From: Brachionus manjavacas
Taxonomy: Eukaryota > Rotifera > Eurotatoria > Ploima > Brachionidae
DNA: 64,000 nucleotides
Direction of reading: 5' to 3'
Assembly (NCBI GenBank): GCA_019054805.1
Contig: JAHQIY010000009.1
Coordinates: 372,001-436,000 of the forward strand
The notes under the pieces were generated by a model. It was not told the DNA's origin and did no database searches. It saw only the letters and a program-made list of their open reading frames with translations. A program made the translations under genes and the position numbers. Each line of letters starts with the position of its first letter. Position 1 is the stretch's first letter. This document shows, piece after piece, positions 1 to 12,711 of this stretch.

Positions 1-643
<643 letters not shown>

Positions 644-811
644 ATCATTTTTAGCTTTTCTTCTTCTTATTTTGATTAATAAAGTTTTGATCTATCTCTA
701 TAAATTTATTAACAATTAAATTTTTATTTTTGATTTCATTATTTTTTTTAATTCCTGAAAAATTGCAGCAAAAAAATTTGAAAATATAAAATTATGAAAT
801 GGAAATGTAAA

Positions 812-2165
812 ATAGTAGTAGTAGTAGCAGTTTTGGCTGTAGCTGGCTAGCCAGCGACTGCGCTGATAAGGCACACTATGACAGCTGATGTGTTTGATTG
901 CTGCTCATCTAGAAATAAATTCCTGCTTTAAAGCTGTTAACATTCGGGGCTTAAACTAACTGATTTGGCAGTGAGTTCCATTTGTTAGCGGTTCTGTTGA
1001 AAAAAAAGTTATCTCTATGTTGGACCTTCGAAATTTCTTTGTGATATTTGAAGCACTGACCTCTTCCTTGGATTTTGGTGACATTAAAATTGTTGCTTTT
1101 ATCAACCAATTCTATTCCATGCATCAACTTGAATAATTGAATTAGATCACCTCTTTTTCTTCTTTCCACCAGATTTGGAATGTTTAAAGCCTTCAATCTG
1201 CTTTCATACGGTTTATTTCTAATTGAAGAAACAAATTTCGTAGCTCTGCGTTGAATCCTCTCAAGATTCTCACAATCCGACTTAAGAAATGGAGACCATA
1301 CAGGCACAGCAAATTCCAAAAGAGGACGAACAAAAGTTAAATACAATGATCTAAATAACTTACAATCAAAACGAATGAATGATTTCCTGATGCGACCCAA
1401 CATTTGATTTGCTTTGTTTGTAGCCTCTATCACTTGATTTTTCCATTTGAGATTTGTATTGAAGATACCTCCAAGATCTCTTTCGGTTTCAGACGTTGAT
1501 AACTGTTTACCATTAATAAAATAAGTGAATTCTTTGTTTTTATGACCGTAATGCATAACCACACATTTTGATGTGTTGAAGAGAAGAAGCCAATCTTGAG
1601 TCCACTTGAAAATTAAATCTAAATCTGATTGTAGTTTCACTTCGCTTATTTCTGAAACAGTTTGCGAGAATATTTTAGTATCATCTGCAAACATTTTGAC
1701 AACATTCTCTATTTATTTTGGTAGATCATTGATATACAAAACGAACAAAAGTGGACCAATCACTGATCCTTGTGGTACACCGCTAAAAATCTCAACCCAA
1801 TCCGACAAAATTTCACTTTGAGCAACTCGTTGTCTTCTATTTTTCAAGAAAGCTTCAATCCATTTTAGTGTCAGACCATCAAAGCCATACGCTTTCAATT
1901 CAGCTATTAGTCGTCTGTGCGGAACAGTATCAAATGCTTTCGCAAAATCTAGCAGAATTACATCAACAGGAAAACTTTTGTCTAGACTCATTGAGATGAA
2001 ATCTAGAGTTTCCATAAGATTAGATGTACATGACTTTTTCTTGACAAATCCATGCTGTTCTTTAGAATAAATATTTTTCTTATAAAGAAAGTCTACCATT
2101 TTTGTTCTTATAATGCTTTCCATAATTTTGCACGGAATTGAAGTTAAAGACATGGGATAATTAAA
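812..2165 (-). mobile_element. CR1/Jockey-like LINE relic, 5' truncated, one premature stop
   Basis: Reverse-transcriptase ORF of a non-LTR retrotransposon. Segment 1713-2153 carries the finger/palm part (QHGFVKKKSCTSNLMETLDF, DFAKAFDTV, GVPQGSVIGPLLFVLYINDL) and 951-1694 carries the catalytic FADD motif and the C-terminal domain (RPLLEFAVPVWSP, ERRKRGDLIQLFK). Both are in the same frame and are separated only by a TAA codon at 1713-1715, so a single nonsense mutation breaks the ORF. The endonuclease part is missing and homology stops near 2165 inside the NYRPxSLT motif. The 3' UTR (812-950) ends in a CTA/ACT trinucleotide run, as in other LINE copies here. Copy 28525-29028 is from the same subfamily. 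Confidence 0.9.
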
Positions 2166-2378
2166 ATTTTAAGGAAATCATTGACATTTTGCCTTAAAAT
2201 TTTATAGAAAAATTAACTCCATTTTAAAAATACATATAAATTCTAATACATTGATGGTCATTAAAAAAAACAAAAAAAATCTTAAAAAACTCTGTCTTTC
2301 AATTAAATTTTTAAAAAATTTAACAAAATTTTTTGGCGGCAGTTTTTAGATTTGATTATTTGACAAGTTAAATTTAAT

Positions 2379-3073
2379 GGGGCTAGTCGATAGTGCCATC
2401 AGGTGATAACATTATATGTTATCATTTGGTACCATACCGGTACTATTAACATTCTAATAGCTAAATTGTTATTATTTTTTTATGTTATAAAAGATGTTAA
2501 AAAATTAATCTATGATAGCATAAATAAATTTTTGGCAAAATTTCTGATTTTTACGTAAACTTTTTTTTACTCTTTTTCTTTTTTTAAAAAATTTCTCAGA
2601 ATTTTAAAAATATTTTAGAGGAATCTTTTTTAAATTGAATTTGTTAATTATGATTCAACAAAATAAAAAAATATTAAACTGAAAAGATTTTATTTTATTA
2701 TTAGATTGTAACTTAATGATTATTTTGTAAGATGGATTGTAATTTGTTTAAACTCATTTTACACATGTCTCGCACACATAAAAAAATAATTAAATTAATA
2801 TTATTATAATTTAGACTATGTTTCGTTTAAAAAGATTCAAATCAACTTTTTTGAAAAAGCCTTTTTTTTCTATATTATTTGATAACAAAATTTTCAAGAT
2901 GACAACATAATTCAGTAAAATATAACATCTTTTTTAGTTATATTTTTATTATACTCTTTTTGAAAACAAAAGACGCTGATAACAATTCAGTTATAAGGAT
3001 GTTAACATAACCGGTATGGTAGCATATGATAAAATAATATCTTATCACCTGATAACAATATCGACTAGACTCC
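2379..3073. mobile_element. Non-autonomous DNA transposon with ~75-bp terminal inverted repeats
   Basis: The ends are imperfect inverted repeats of about 75 bp: the left arm runs from 2379 (GGGGCTAGTCGATA) through the CCATACCGGT block near 2430-2445, and the right arm mirrors it from about 2995 to 3073 (reverse complement GGAGTCTAGTCGATA, CCATACCGGT). A direct repeat ATTTAAT flanks the element at 2372-2378 and 3074-3080, consistent with a 7-bp target-site duplication. The interior is A/T-rich and has no ORF. The superfamily is not clear to me. Confidence 0.75.
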
Positions 3074-3559
3074 ATTTAATTAGAACATGTTTTATGAATA
3101 AAATGATGATCAATTTTATTAATTTTGTTTTTGAATTTTAACCGTAGATTTTTAATTAACTATTTTGCACCAAATCATAATCTTTGGTTGAATAACCTCT
3201 CATTGACTCTATCTATGTTAATATTTTATCATTTTAGAGTGGCTTCCTTTTAAATCATATAATAAAAAATATTTTTCATTTATAAACTTTTCCCGATTAT
3301 TTGGTAATCTCTGTCATAAAAAAAATCAATTACACAGCTAGATATAAAAATGGTAATTGTAAATCAGGAAATAATTTCAAAATGAAACAGCAGCGCCGTA
3401 TCTGGTAAATAACCAGAAAAATTATCCGGTTTTTAAAAAAAGAAAAAACATCTTGTTCTTAAAAATTAAAAATCAAAATTATCTTATTTTCTTGGCTAGA
3501 TTTTTTCATGAAACAAAAACAAGCAGGAGTATTTATAGATTATTAATAATTTCTAATTT

Positions 3560-3755
3560 TTTATTTCTGGAAACAAAACGGGATAATTTTACTGTAAATC
3601 GCCGTCTCCACTCCAAATGTCTAAGACAGCCACACACCAACCTATTTCCTATAACTACTGTAAAGCAGCTACCATAGACGACTTTCTCAGAAAGTCGTCT
3701 TCACAAGACTGCTTGCTGTAGCTTATTTCTATTATTATTACTATTAAATGTTCAC
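3560..3755 (+). mobile_element. LINE 3'-end fragment
   Basis: A GC-richer island in A/T-rich DNA. It translates as a LINE-like C-terminus (NRRLHSKCLRQPHTNLFP) followed by TTTCTCAGAAAGTCGTC and a TATTATTATTACTATTA tail. The layout (short coding remnant, GC-rich UTR, trinucleotide tail) matches other LINE 3' ends in this window. Most of the reverse transcriptase is absent. Confidence 0.5.
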
Positions 3756-3923
3756 CAGGCTAAATTTTTTTTGATAAAAATATTTTCAATCATTTTTGAG
3801 ATTGTTTTTAATTGATGGTGGACAAAGTTATCATTAATAGGCAAATTTAAAATCAAAAGAAAAGAGATCGGAAAAATTTCAAGTTTAAAATTTTATCAAT
3901 CTCATTAAAAAAATTAAAAATAT

Positions 3924-5084
3924 TTATTTTAAAAAATGGTCAATGAATTTTTTAAAAATTTCCTGATCATTTATATCTTTTATCCATTCTTTTTTTAATT
4001 CTTTCTCAATTTCCCGTCTTTCCGATTCAAATTTTGAATAAGCGGATTGATAAAATCTGACACATTCCTCAATGCAATTGTTCAAATCGGAAAACTTGAA
4101 GTCAATAAGGTTTTTAATTTTGGCTGTATTCACAGGTGCTTTGGTTACACTGGGAAAAGGTTCATAAATATAGTTGGCACAATTCTCTACAGACAAACAC
4201 TTTATCCTCTTTTCCATTCCGGGCTTAATAAACGATGCAATCAAAACCAGCAAATCATTTATTGACATTGCTTGATCGAAGCCTAAGTTGAAAATTTCAT
4301 TTTGTTTACCAGTTTTTAATAAAAGATCAATAACTCTGGCAACATCACGCACAAAAACATAACTAGTTTTTCTATTATGATAAAATTTTGAAATTTTGAT
4401 TTCGTGAATGCCATCCGGATTTTTATATTCCAAAAATTCTAGATACATTTGATAAAACCAGAATCTGTTAGTTGAATCTCTTGGACCGATTACATCGGGT
4501 AAACGAAGAATCAAATAGGGCACTTGGTGATTTAAAAGCTCTTCTTCACATCTAATTTAAAATATAAAATTAAAATAGAATTTTTTAATTTTCTTTAATT
4601 ACTTCAATTTATGGTGTCCATATGAGTCTAATTCTTTTAGCTTTTTTCTTTCTGATTCCGACTCTGGTCGAATCGAGTCAGTTTCATCAAGAGAAAGACT
4701 TGGTCGATCCATTTTAATCTGACATACCTCGTATACAGAGTCACTGGATATTAGAATATAAATTTTAAACTTATCTTTTGGAATATCTTCAAAAAAGTTT
4801 TTGATAACTCGGCCCTTATAGGCACTAAAGTCAATCACAGCATCAAATTGAAAATTCTCTAGGCTTAAATAATGCCATAATGCAGCTTTTAAAGAGCCTT
4901 TTTTTCTGTCTAATTTTATATTTTCTTTGATCCGGGACTTAATGCGAGACTTGGTGTCCCAATCGTTCCAATTGTTTCTATTAACTAGCACTAAATTGTA
5001 ATTTTGATTATTATCCAACAAGTATTCAACACATTCGGCGCCGATAAATCCATTCCCGCCGAGAATTAAAATGTTTTTAGACAT
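3924..5084 (-). CDS. NAD-dependent epimerase/dehydratase family protein
   Basis: Two exons, 4603-5084 and 3924-4551, joined in phase 2 across a 51-bp intron (GTAATT...TTAG), give 369 residues. The N-terminus ILILGGNGFIGAE (about residues 5-17) has the GxxGxxG NAD(P)-binding loop of an extended short-chain dehydrogenase. SSDSVYE in the first exon fits the catalytic Ser region, and YGHHKLKCEEELL (about residues 154-166, spanning the splice) has the catalytic YxxxK pair. YLILRLPDVIGPRDSTNRFW follows, typical of the nucleotide-sugar epimerase fold. The C-terminal third (DVARVIDLLLKTGKQNEIFN, then DFKFSDLNNCIEECVRFY) matches the substrate-binding subdomain. The substrate cannot be read from the sequence. 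The ATG at 5084 directly precedes the Rossmann strand, so the enzyme is probably cytosolic. Confidence 0.87.
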
Positions 5085-6158
5085 TATTTGGAAAGTTTTA
5101 GATTTTAAATTTAAGAAAAATTTTATTTTTTTATTTATATCTTTTCAAATTAACATAAATACAGAGTTTGTTACAAACAAATTTAAAATAAAATAAATTT
5201 TCAGATAAATTTTTATTTTAAGTCTTATCTTGCTTGATTTCCATAAAAAATATAAACAATGTTTTTGGTACATTATTTTTTAATTGGATTTATCTTAGGT
5301 AAAATCTAAAATCATCAAAAATTTCAATGTTCAAGAATTAAAAGCATGGTATATATTTTGGGGTTAATGGCCTAGAACTTGTTCTGAAAATGAAGCAAGG
5401 TGAATATTTAGTCAAATAAATAATATTCAACTTCTGAATTGGAGTTAAACCAAAATTTATTTCATTATTCAAAAAATTAATTTTCTTTATTACTTAATAT
5501 TATTATTTAATTACTTAATTTTTTCATATTTTAAGGGCAGTCAAAGTTTGAGCCTATTATCCAGTCAACTTAATAACTGAAAAAAAAAAGAAAAATTTTC
5601 GAAATTAATTTTCGAAAAAAAAACATCAAAGATGGCCAAAAATTTCGGAAATTTTTCACAATTATTTTTCGAAAATTTTTCACTGTTATTTTTCGAAAAT
5701 TTTTCACAATTGTTTTTCGAAAATTTTTCATAATTATTAAAAAAATTCGAAAAATTTTCGTAATTTTGTGACTTTTCGAAATTTTTTCACAGGATACAGG
5801 ATTCTCTTATATAGTAATTTAGAAACTATCAATTTTTTGTCTTCTTTCTTTTCTTCTGTCTTTTCTGTCTGTCTTTCTTTTTTAAAAAAGAAAAAATTTA
5901 TTTTTAATGATGTAATTTAAAATATGTTTGTTTGTTTTTATTATTGTTTAATTTTTTTACTGGGCAGAAGGAGCTTCACTTCGAATGTGCAGTTTGCGCT
6001 CTTTTCGAATGTTAGCTCGAAGTCTTTTTAAATTAATTTTTAAATAAAAATAACTATTAAAAAAATTAAAAAAAAAAAAAAAAAAATTCTTTTCTTTGAA
6101 AAACGATTCAAATATTTTTCAATCTCGCTTTTTAAAAGATTTTCTTTAGTTGATCTAT
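5085..6158. other. Intergenic, with an A/T-rich tandem repeat
   Basis: No gene seen. About 5643-5745 contains three to four imperfect copies of a ~26-bp unit (TTTTTCGAAAATTTTTCACA). A run of A lies at about 6065-6087. The rest is unstructured A/T-rich DNA. Confidence 0.5.
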
Positions 6159-6370
6159 CTAGCTTCTTTTCACAATAAAAATGTCATTTTCATAGAACCA
6201 ATTGTCAGCTTCCCCTATTTTAGTAATAACATTTTTAAGTATTCTGGCATCATTATTGTTTCCATTGATGCGTCCCAAATTGTTATAACATCATTTTCGT
6301 TTGTTTTTAATAAAACTTTAGCCATTGTAGTGTTATGACTTTTGAAAACTCTTTTACGAGCTTTCAGCAT
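6159..6370 (-). pseudogene. Unidentified small coding fragment with a frameshift
   Basis: Reading from the ATG at 6370 gives about 50 residues with normal composition (KARKRVFKSHNTTMAKVLL, then DVITIWDASMETIMMPEYLK). The frame then closes, but another frame continues at once with KIGEADNWFYENDIFIVKRS and a stop at 6159. A one-base insertion or two-base deletion near 6220 explains this. I do not recognise the family. The composition differs clearly from the flanking A/T-rich DNA, so it is probably a piece of a decayed gene or transposon ORF. Confidence 0.35.
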
Positions 6371-6439
6371 TTTTTCTGCTGCTGCTTTTATACAAATTTA
6401 AAAAATTATCTTTCGATATTCCTGTAAGAATTCTACATT

Positions 6440-7000
6440 GTTCATCACAAAATCTTACACTAAAATGTAACTCACTGACAACTGATGGTCCAGCAAATGG
6501 TATACGAGGACACAAACTAAGGCTTTGTAAACAACTTATGAAGATACAGCAAACGTGAAAATTTCTTGACTAATAGAGTTGTCAAGAATTTGAACGAGTT
6601 ACCCCCTGAAATTTTCAGTGTGCAGTCCTTAAATGCCAATTGGACAGACACCTGGAGAGGAAAAGAAATAAAGAAAAACTAAACTAATTTATTTACCTTT
6701 GAATCCTGAATTATCTTCCCTGGAATTTGATTGAATTATTGTAAAATTCAGTCGACGAAAAAATAGAAAGGAACAAGCAAAGAAATTAAAAACAAATATA
6801 AAATCGCAAATTGAAAAACGAATTATACAAATGAATTATAAATAATCGAGTTTTATGAATGAACTTGACTGGATTGCATTTTTAATGAAAACTAAATTTT
6901 TTTTTTCCTTTTTTTGCAGAAAGATAGCGAAACTACATCTAGTCTCGCTCCGCAGGTCTCCTGCTTTAGCTTATTATTATTATTAGTTTTAAAGATTTTA
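6440..7000 (+). mobile_element. LINE 3'-end relic, possibly interrupted
   Basis: About 6470-6655 translates in shifting frames as a LINE C-terminus: LTTDGPANGIRGHKLRL, then NFLTNRVVKNLNELPPEIFS, the 'FxNRVVxxWNxLP' region typical of CR1/Jockey elements. The matching GC-rich 3' UTR and TTATTATTATTATTAG tail appear only at about 6917-6990. The A/T-rich stretch 6660-6917 between them may be an insertion or a decayed UTR. Confidence 0.6.
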
Positions 7001-8770
7001 ACTATTAATGTCACTAGATTTTTTTTAAATTTTAAAATACTTTCTGAGCAAAACTTGTATCAATTTTTCTTTAATGAATTGAAAATTTTTGTGAAATAGT
7101 GAAGTTTTTATTTTTGATGATTGTAAATCTTAGCCGGGAGAATTCAATATTGTGAATTCTGAAACAGAACCAAAATAGCAATAATAAGTTGAAACAATTT
7201 TTTTTAATCTAAACCAAACTCGTTCTGGAAAATATATCAGCTAATACAAATTTTTTTTTTGCTTAAAAATTAAGAAAATTAAAAAGTCTAGTATTTCCTT
7301 GATTTAATAAATTAAAAGGCCACCTGGAACACCTTTACTTGTAAATGACACATGTAATCTAATTTTATCAAGATTATATTCATAATTCGAATAAAACCGC
7401 AGAACGAGTAAATTAACATCAAAAAATGTAAGATTACATTAAATCACATCAAATGTAAAATGAAATGAAATGCAAGAATACATAAAATGATGTAAAATTA
7501 CGTAGAATTTAAAGAAGAAATAGAATTTCTGGTAAAGAAAAGTCCAAAAAACGTGACATAATGGCCTGTGAAAAGCTTTAGCTCTAAGGTAAGAAAAATG
7601 CAAAAGGACAAAAAAGGTAATGATGTTAATATTAACACCAGAAAACTTACTTCAAAAAAAACTAGATAGTTAAATTAGATTTCCTTTAAATTCTCCAAAA
7701 AAACTGACTTGTTTTTGGAAACGTTCTTTTTTCTTTTTCAGACCATTTTTGTGATTATGACGTAACAAAAACAAAATTTCAAAATATTATTTGAAAGTTT
7801 AAAAGAAAAATAGAGTAAGATATATCATTTAGAAGAGCATTAAATTTTGTTTTGATCATATTATGTAGTCACCTTTATTATAAGTATTTATTAATTTACT
7901 GAACCTCAAAGGTAATTTAATTAGACTAAAAGATTTAATTAAGTAAAAATTCAAATAAGGTTTTAAAATATCAAAAATTCAAAATTGATCTCTAAGATTA
8001 TTATGAAATACAATGCATTTAATCCAATTAGTTTTAATGTATTGCAATTCATTTTTATTCCTTTACTGTTTAGCATTTTATCAATGAAATACCTAAAAGA
8101 TATAAAAAATATTGAATGTCCTCTTCTTTTCCTGTCAACATTGTCACATTCTACATTTTTAAGAAAAAAGCAAATCTCGAGAATAAGATAGACAAATATT
8201 TTAGCGGAAGGACTGAGTCATTCTGTTCCATTGGTTGTCAAACTTGTGATAAAGTGGACTTAGAATCAAGATACTTTTTAATAGCTAACTTACTATTTCT
8301 TCTTTCATTCCTGAACTAATAATTTTTATAATTTAATAGCAGGATAACTTGGGACCGTTTTCGCTCTCTGCAAAAATTACCATCTTTAAAAATAACATTA
8401 AAGGAAATTTAAAAAATTATTTTTTCTATATAAAATAAAAGGTAAAATTTTCAAAAAATTTCTTTATTAAATAAAAAAAATTAATTTAATTAAATAAAAT
8501 ATTGAATCAAATCATCAAGTGAAATTGATAGTTTTCATAGTTAAATGAAAAAAAAATTTGTGTCAATTCGGAATTTTTCGCGAAAACTCAAAAAATAAAA
8601 AACTTACTTTTCTAGAAAAATATGTTATTTCGAAAGAAGGTTGCATATCATTCAATGTTATTTATTTGAATACTTAATTGAAAAAACAAAAAAAATGAAA
8701 AAATCCTATCTAATTTTAAGAACAAATATCAGATTTTATTAAATTATTGTATTGTAATCCAAGGCACATA
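7001..8770. other. Intergenic, no gene seen
   Basis: A/T-rich DNA. At 7400-7505 there are short imperfect repeats of ATGTAAAAT/TGATGTAAAATTACGTAG type, related to the ACGTAA-containing dispersed repeats elsewhere in the window. Short open frames near 7985-8319 lack protein-like composition. Confidence 0.4.
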
Positions 8771-8774
8771 TTTT

Positions 8775-8905
8775 TCAACAATATTTGGAACGGTTTTGCG
8801 AATAATGTCATCAACTCACCCACATTAAATTCACACAAGAACAACTTCGACAAGTATCTCACCAACGCTACAGGCCGTCATCTACTGATAATACATCAGT
8901 AATTA
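8775..8905 (+). mobile_element. LINE reverse-transcriptase C-terminal scrap
   Basis: One frame reads NIWNGFANNVINSPTLNSHK followed by NNFDKYL. This fits the terminal WNxLPxxVVxAxSLNxFKNxLDKYL motif that ends CR1/Jockey-like ORFs. Nothing upstream is recognisable. Confidence 0.45.
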
Positions 8906-9685
8906 AATTTTTTTTTTCTTTAAAATTATTTGTTTTATTAATTAAATATCTGAGTATAGAACTAGGAGCGGTTCTTTAAGCTTAGAAAATAGCTAATATT
9001 TAAATTATAACTAATGAAGCTTTTACTGTTCAAGATCCTTCTGATTTTTGTCTTTTCGGTATGGCCAGTGGCCTTGGTAAGTTACTTGAGCGTATCAAAT
9101 GTGCTTAAAGTATTTGAGATTCTTGATGCCAATGTTGCATTATTTTCCTGAACCGAGGCACTTTCAATTGAACTTGAACTAACTTGAATTCATACTTCTA
9201 GAATTTATTTTAAAAATTGATTTTTGTAATTTTTTTTAAATTATGAAACCATTATTTATCTATTATTTGGTTTGGCTTAGTAACATATCCTTATGAGCAT
9301 TTAAGTAGAAGAGAAATATTTTTCAAAAAGACTAATTTAGATTTACTTTTTAAAATTTTATTAGACAATTTTGTTTCTATTTTTTCAATTCTTTTTCCAT
9401 TTGGTCAAAACATGTCTTTATAGTATTGATGGTTCTTTTGTTCAGTAAGTTTTAAAAAAATTTAAAGCACTCATTTTATCAATGATTACTGAAAATCTTT
9501 AGAATAATGATTGTTTTTTGTTCTGAATAAATCTAAGATGAGTAATTGTTTTTTTAATTAATAATTTGATTTATATAAACAGCGACTTTTTATTATTTTT
9601 AGAAAAATTAAATAAATCTTAAATTATATCAAACTTTGTTCTAAATATTTTTTTTATAATAAAGACACTTATAATCAAATATTTG

Positions 9686-10201
9686 ATGATGGATTCGAAA
9701 AAACTGTTTGTTTTTTTTTTGCTTTTTTCTACATAAATTTTTTATGTTATTTATATTTTTTACTTGCCGACAATTAGAAGAACTTTTTATTTTTCAAAAA
9801 ATGACGAAAGTAAAAAAAATAATTGTGAATGCTTAAAAGAAGATAAAGTAATGATAAAAAGTGATCACAAATATTTTTTTGTTAGAAAAGGTACAAAAAA
9901 TTTAAAAATTCTTAAAAACGTAACGATTACGTGCGACATTCATAAATCGCTTTCACGAGGTGAAAATCAATCCATAATAGCCTATAGTTTATATGGAACA
10001 AATCAGAGATACTTTAGACATTTAGACTTTAGACCCCCCTGCTCACATTATTCATATAGAGAATTTCACGAGGCTTTCAAAATTTTTTTGTTTCTGTCCT
10101 GGAAGTTCATCTTTAATAGAATATGTTACGTAAATGACAAAAATAGTTTTCCTGTTTTCAAAAGGAAAAAAACATATTTAAATTTAAAAAAGTACAGATA
10201 A
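9686..10201 (+). pseudogene. Possible glycosyltransferase-like gene fragment
   Basis: An open frame from about 9737 to 10201 includes SRGENQSIIAYSLYGTNQRY (about 9952-10014). This resembles the start of a glycosyltransferase-like domain ('xxISYSLYGxNxRYxxG'). A second frame upstream begins with ATGATG at 9686 and encodes a strongly hydrophobic segment (KKLFVFFFAFFYINFLCYLY), like a signal anchor, then stops at 9776. The two frames overlap but are offset by one base. After the motif the protein loses similarity (RPPCSHYSYREF). A broken type II membrane enzyme is possible. A short family motif is the only support. Confidence 0.3.
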
Positions 10202-10857
10202 TTCTCAACTAAATGACATGTAAATAATTTTAAAAATATTTTTGCTTTTTAAATAAAGTGGAGGTCAGAAAATTTTCAAAATTAGGGGGTAGTGTTTTAG
10301 CAGGCCCCCTTTTTGGGTTTTTGAATTTTTACCATTTTTCACCTAAATTTACGCAAATAAAATTATGCTGTAGCTTAAAATGAAGCTCCTTTAAAATAAA
10401 TACCACTTATAGTAATCTTAGCTGATGTTTAGATTTTTCATAGATAATAGAGTTAGGTTTCTTCTATTACATAAGTCTTAGATTGGTAAAACCACTAAAA
10501 TCGCAAAAAGATTGGTAAAATCATTTTAGAAAATTATATTTTTTCATCTAATCTAATTTCTTTTTTATTTTTAGATGTAATTTATCATGTTAAATAAAAA
10601 TCAAACGGAATAGAAATAGGGAACACTTTTTCTTATTTTTCCAATCTTTTTTTTTGATACACAATTCTTACACAGGGTAACATCAATTAATTTATTAACA
10701 ATACAGAACTGATCTATTAATTTGTTCCAAAATTTTAATTTATTTTATCTAATTGAAATTTCAAACTTGACATGGTAAAAAATAATTTCAAAAATCTGTA
10801 ACTAATTATTAATCAATCAACGCATTTATTAAATAAAATATATTTTCTGAGAAAATT
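10202..10857. other. Intergenic, no gene seen
   Basis: A/T-rich spacer between the broken frame ending at 10201 and the 3' end of the D-lactate dehydrogenase gene. No ORF, repeat or RNA signature was found. Confidence 0.4.
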
Positions 10858-12711
10858 TTAGAATATTTTTCCCGGATTAAGAATATTGTTAGGGTCAAGA
10901 GCTCTTTTTATAATTCGCATTGTTTCTATCGGTGATTTTCCGAACTGTTCTTCCATATACTTCATTTTACCTAGGCCAATACCGTGCTCTCCAGTGCAAG
11001 TTCCCTCCACTTTGATCGCATGTCGAACAAGTTTTTCAGAATACGTGTGGTATCTATTCATCTCTTCCTTATCAGCGGTGTCTAGTGATACAAAAGTGTG
11101 AAAATTACCATCACCAACATGGCCTACGATTACTGTCTTTAAATTTAGCTCTTCGATGTCTTTTTTGGTTTGAACTAGAATCTCGGGCAGTTTAGAAATT
11201 GGCACACAAACATCGGTGGATATGGCCTTTGGAAATTTATTAGAGTAAAATTCTTAACTTGAGTTAATACCTTTCTATTGGGATGTATTGACTTGAAGGC
11301 AAACCAACTGTTGTGTCTGGCATGCCACAATTTTATTCTCTCTTCTGGATCAGTCGCCCAGTTAAATTCTTTGCATTGGTTTTCTTTACAAATTTCCACT
11401 AAGAAAAAGCAAAGATCAAAAAAAGTCAAGCAAAAATAATAAAGAAACCTAAGACAAGTACTTGCAGTTTCGGCCTGCTGGTCAACAGTGCCTTTAGATC
11501 CGTGAAACTCTAAGAATAATGTCGGAGTTTCGTCCAGACTCATTTTGTTATAAATATTATTTGCCTGAATGCTTTTTTCATCAAGAAATTCTAGAAAAAA
11601 ATGAAAAAAAAATTGATTTTTAAATTAATAAATTAATAAAAAATTGAAAAAATAATTGCTCACCTATTCTAGCAATGGCAAGTCCACTCTGCATTATTTC
11701 AACAGTTGATTGAACAGCCGAAGCAACATCTGGAAATGGTGCCACAGCACTTAAAATCTTTAACAAACAAAAATAAAAAAAATAAAAAAAAATAAAAAAA
11801 GGTTTTTTACTGTTTCTGGCTGGGGAAATAATTTCAGAGCAACTTTGGTGATAACACCCAAGGTTCCTTCTGAACCGATCATCAAATTTGTCAAGTTATA
11901 GCCAGCGACATTTTTTCTGCTTCGAGCCTTCAAACCAGCGGTATTGATTACAGTACCATCAGCCAGAACACATTCTAAATTAAGAACATTTTCTCTCATA
12001 GTGCCAAATCTAACAGCATTTGTTCCACTTGCACTTGTTGAACACATTCCACCAATACAAGCATCAGCCTTGATTAAAATTGCCAAATTTTAAAAAGAAA
12101 AAAAACAAAAAAACAAGTTTACACCAGGATCTATTGGAAACCATAGTCCAGTGTCTTTTAAGTAGTTGTTTAATTGTTTGCGTGTCACCCCAGAGTCAAC
12201 CCAACAATCAAAGTCTTCCACATTCACTTCTAAAATATTGTTCATATATTTTGAAGTATCAATGCTTACACCTCCCTTGATTAATTTAATAATTAAATAA
12301 TTAAAAAACCATTTTAGACTAAATTTGTACTTTAATGGCATTAATGCCTCCCTCGAAGCCGCTTCCTGCTCCATATGGTATTGCTGGTATTTTATTTTTG
12401 TTACAAAATTGCAAAATTTTTGATATTTGTTCAGTTTTTTCAGGAAAAACAACAAAATCAGGATGGGCCTCTCTAGTTTAATTTAAATATTTTATTTTTA
12501 GTTTAATTTTAAATTTAGATCAAGATTCATACTCGTGTAAGGATTCATCCTTTGAATGGTGGGTTCGGATCGCTTCCGAAACAGAACAGTTGCTCGAGCC
12601 CACTATTGAGCTTAGATATTCAATGGTGGACGCATTTAGTGAAGAATATTTTCTGATTGATTTTAGGTTTAGTCTAATATTTTTGGCTGCTTTCAAAAGG
12701 AAGCTGGACAT
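10858..12711 (-). CDS. LDHD: D-lactate dehydrogenase (FAD-linked), mitochondrial
   Basis: Complete gene. Eight exons: 12533-12711, 12331-12472, 12123-12275, 11811-12068, 11664-11757, 11462-11590, 11271-11398, 10858-11226. All joins keep frame (1452 nt, 483 residues) and introns are 44-73 bp. LDHD oxidises D-lactate to pyruvate and passes electrons to cytochrome c. The N-terminus [20 protein letters not shown] is basic and amphipathic, as expected for mitochondrial import. The FAD-binding PCMH domain shows [32 protein letters not shown] and [19 protein letters not shown], then [12 protein letters not shown]. The C-terminal FAD-oxidase domain has [25 protein letters not shown] (metal/substrate His residues) and [13 protein letters not shown], ending in [12 protein letters not shown]. 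Length and motif order match animal LDHD. The ATG at 12711 is the first in frame. Confidence 0.95.

Noticed and set aside
7985-8319. Overlapping plus-strand frames of 67-68 codons
   Set aside because: Two frames overlap in the same A/T-rich DNA, neither has family motifs or splice partners.
11886-11905. Separate small genes from each LDHD open frame
   Set aside because: Each frame is one exon; they join with consensus GT-AG sites into one complete LDHD protein.
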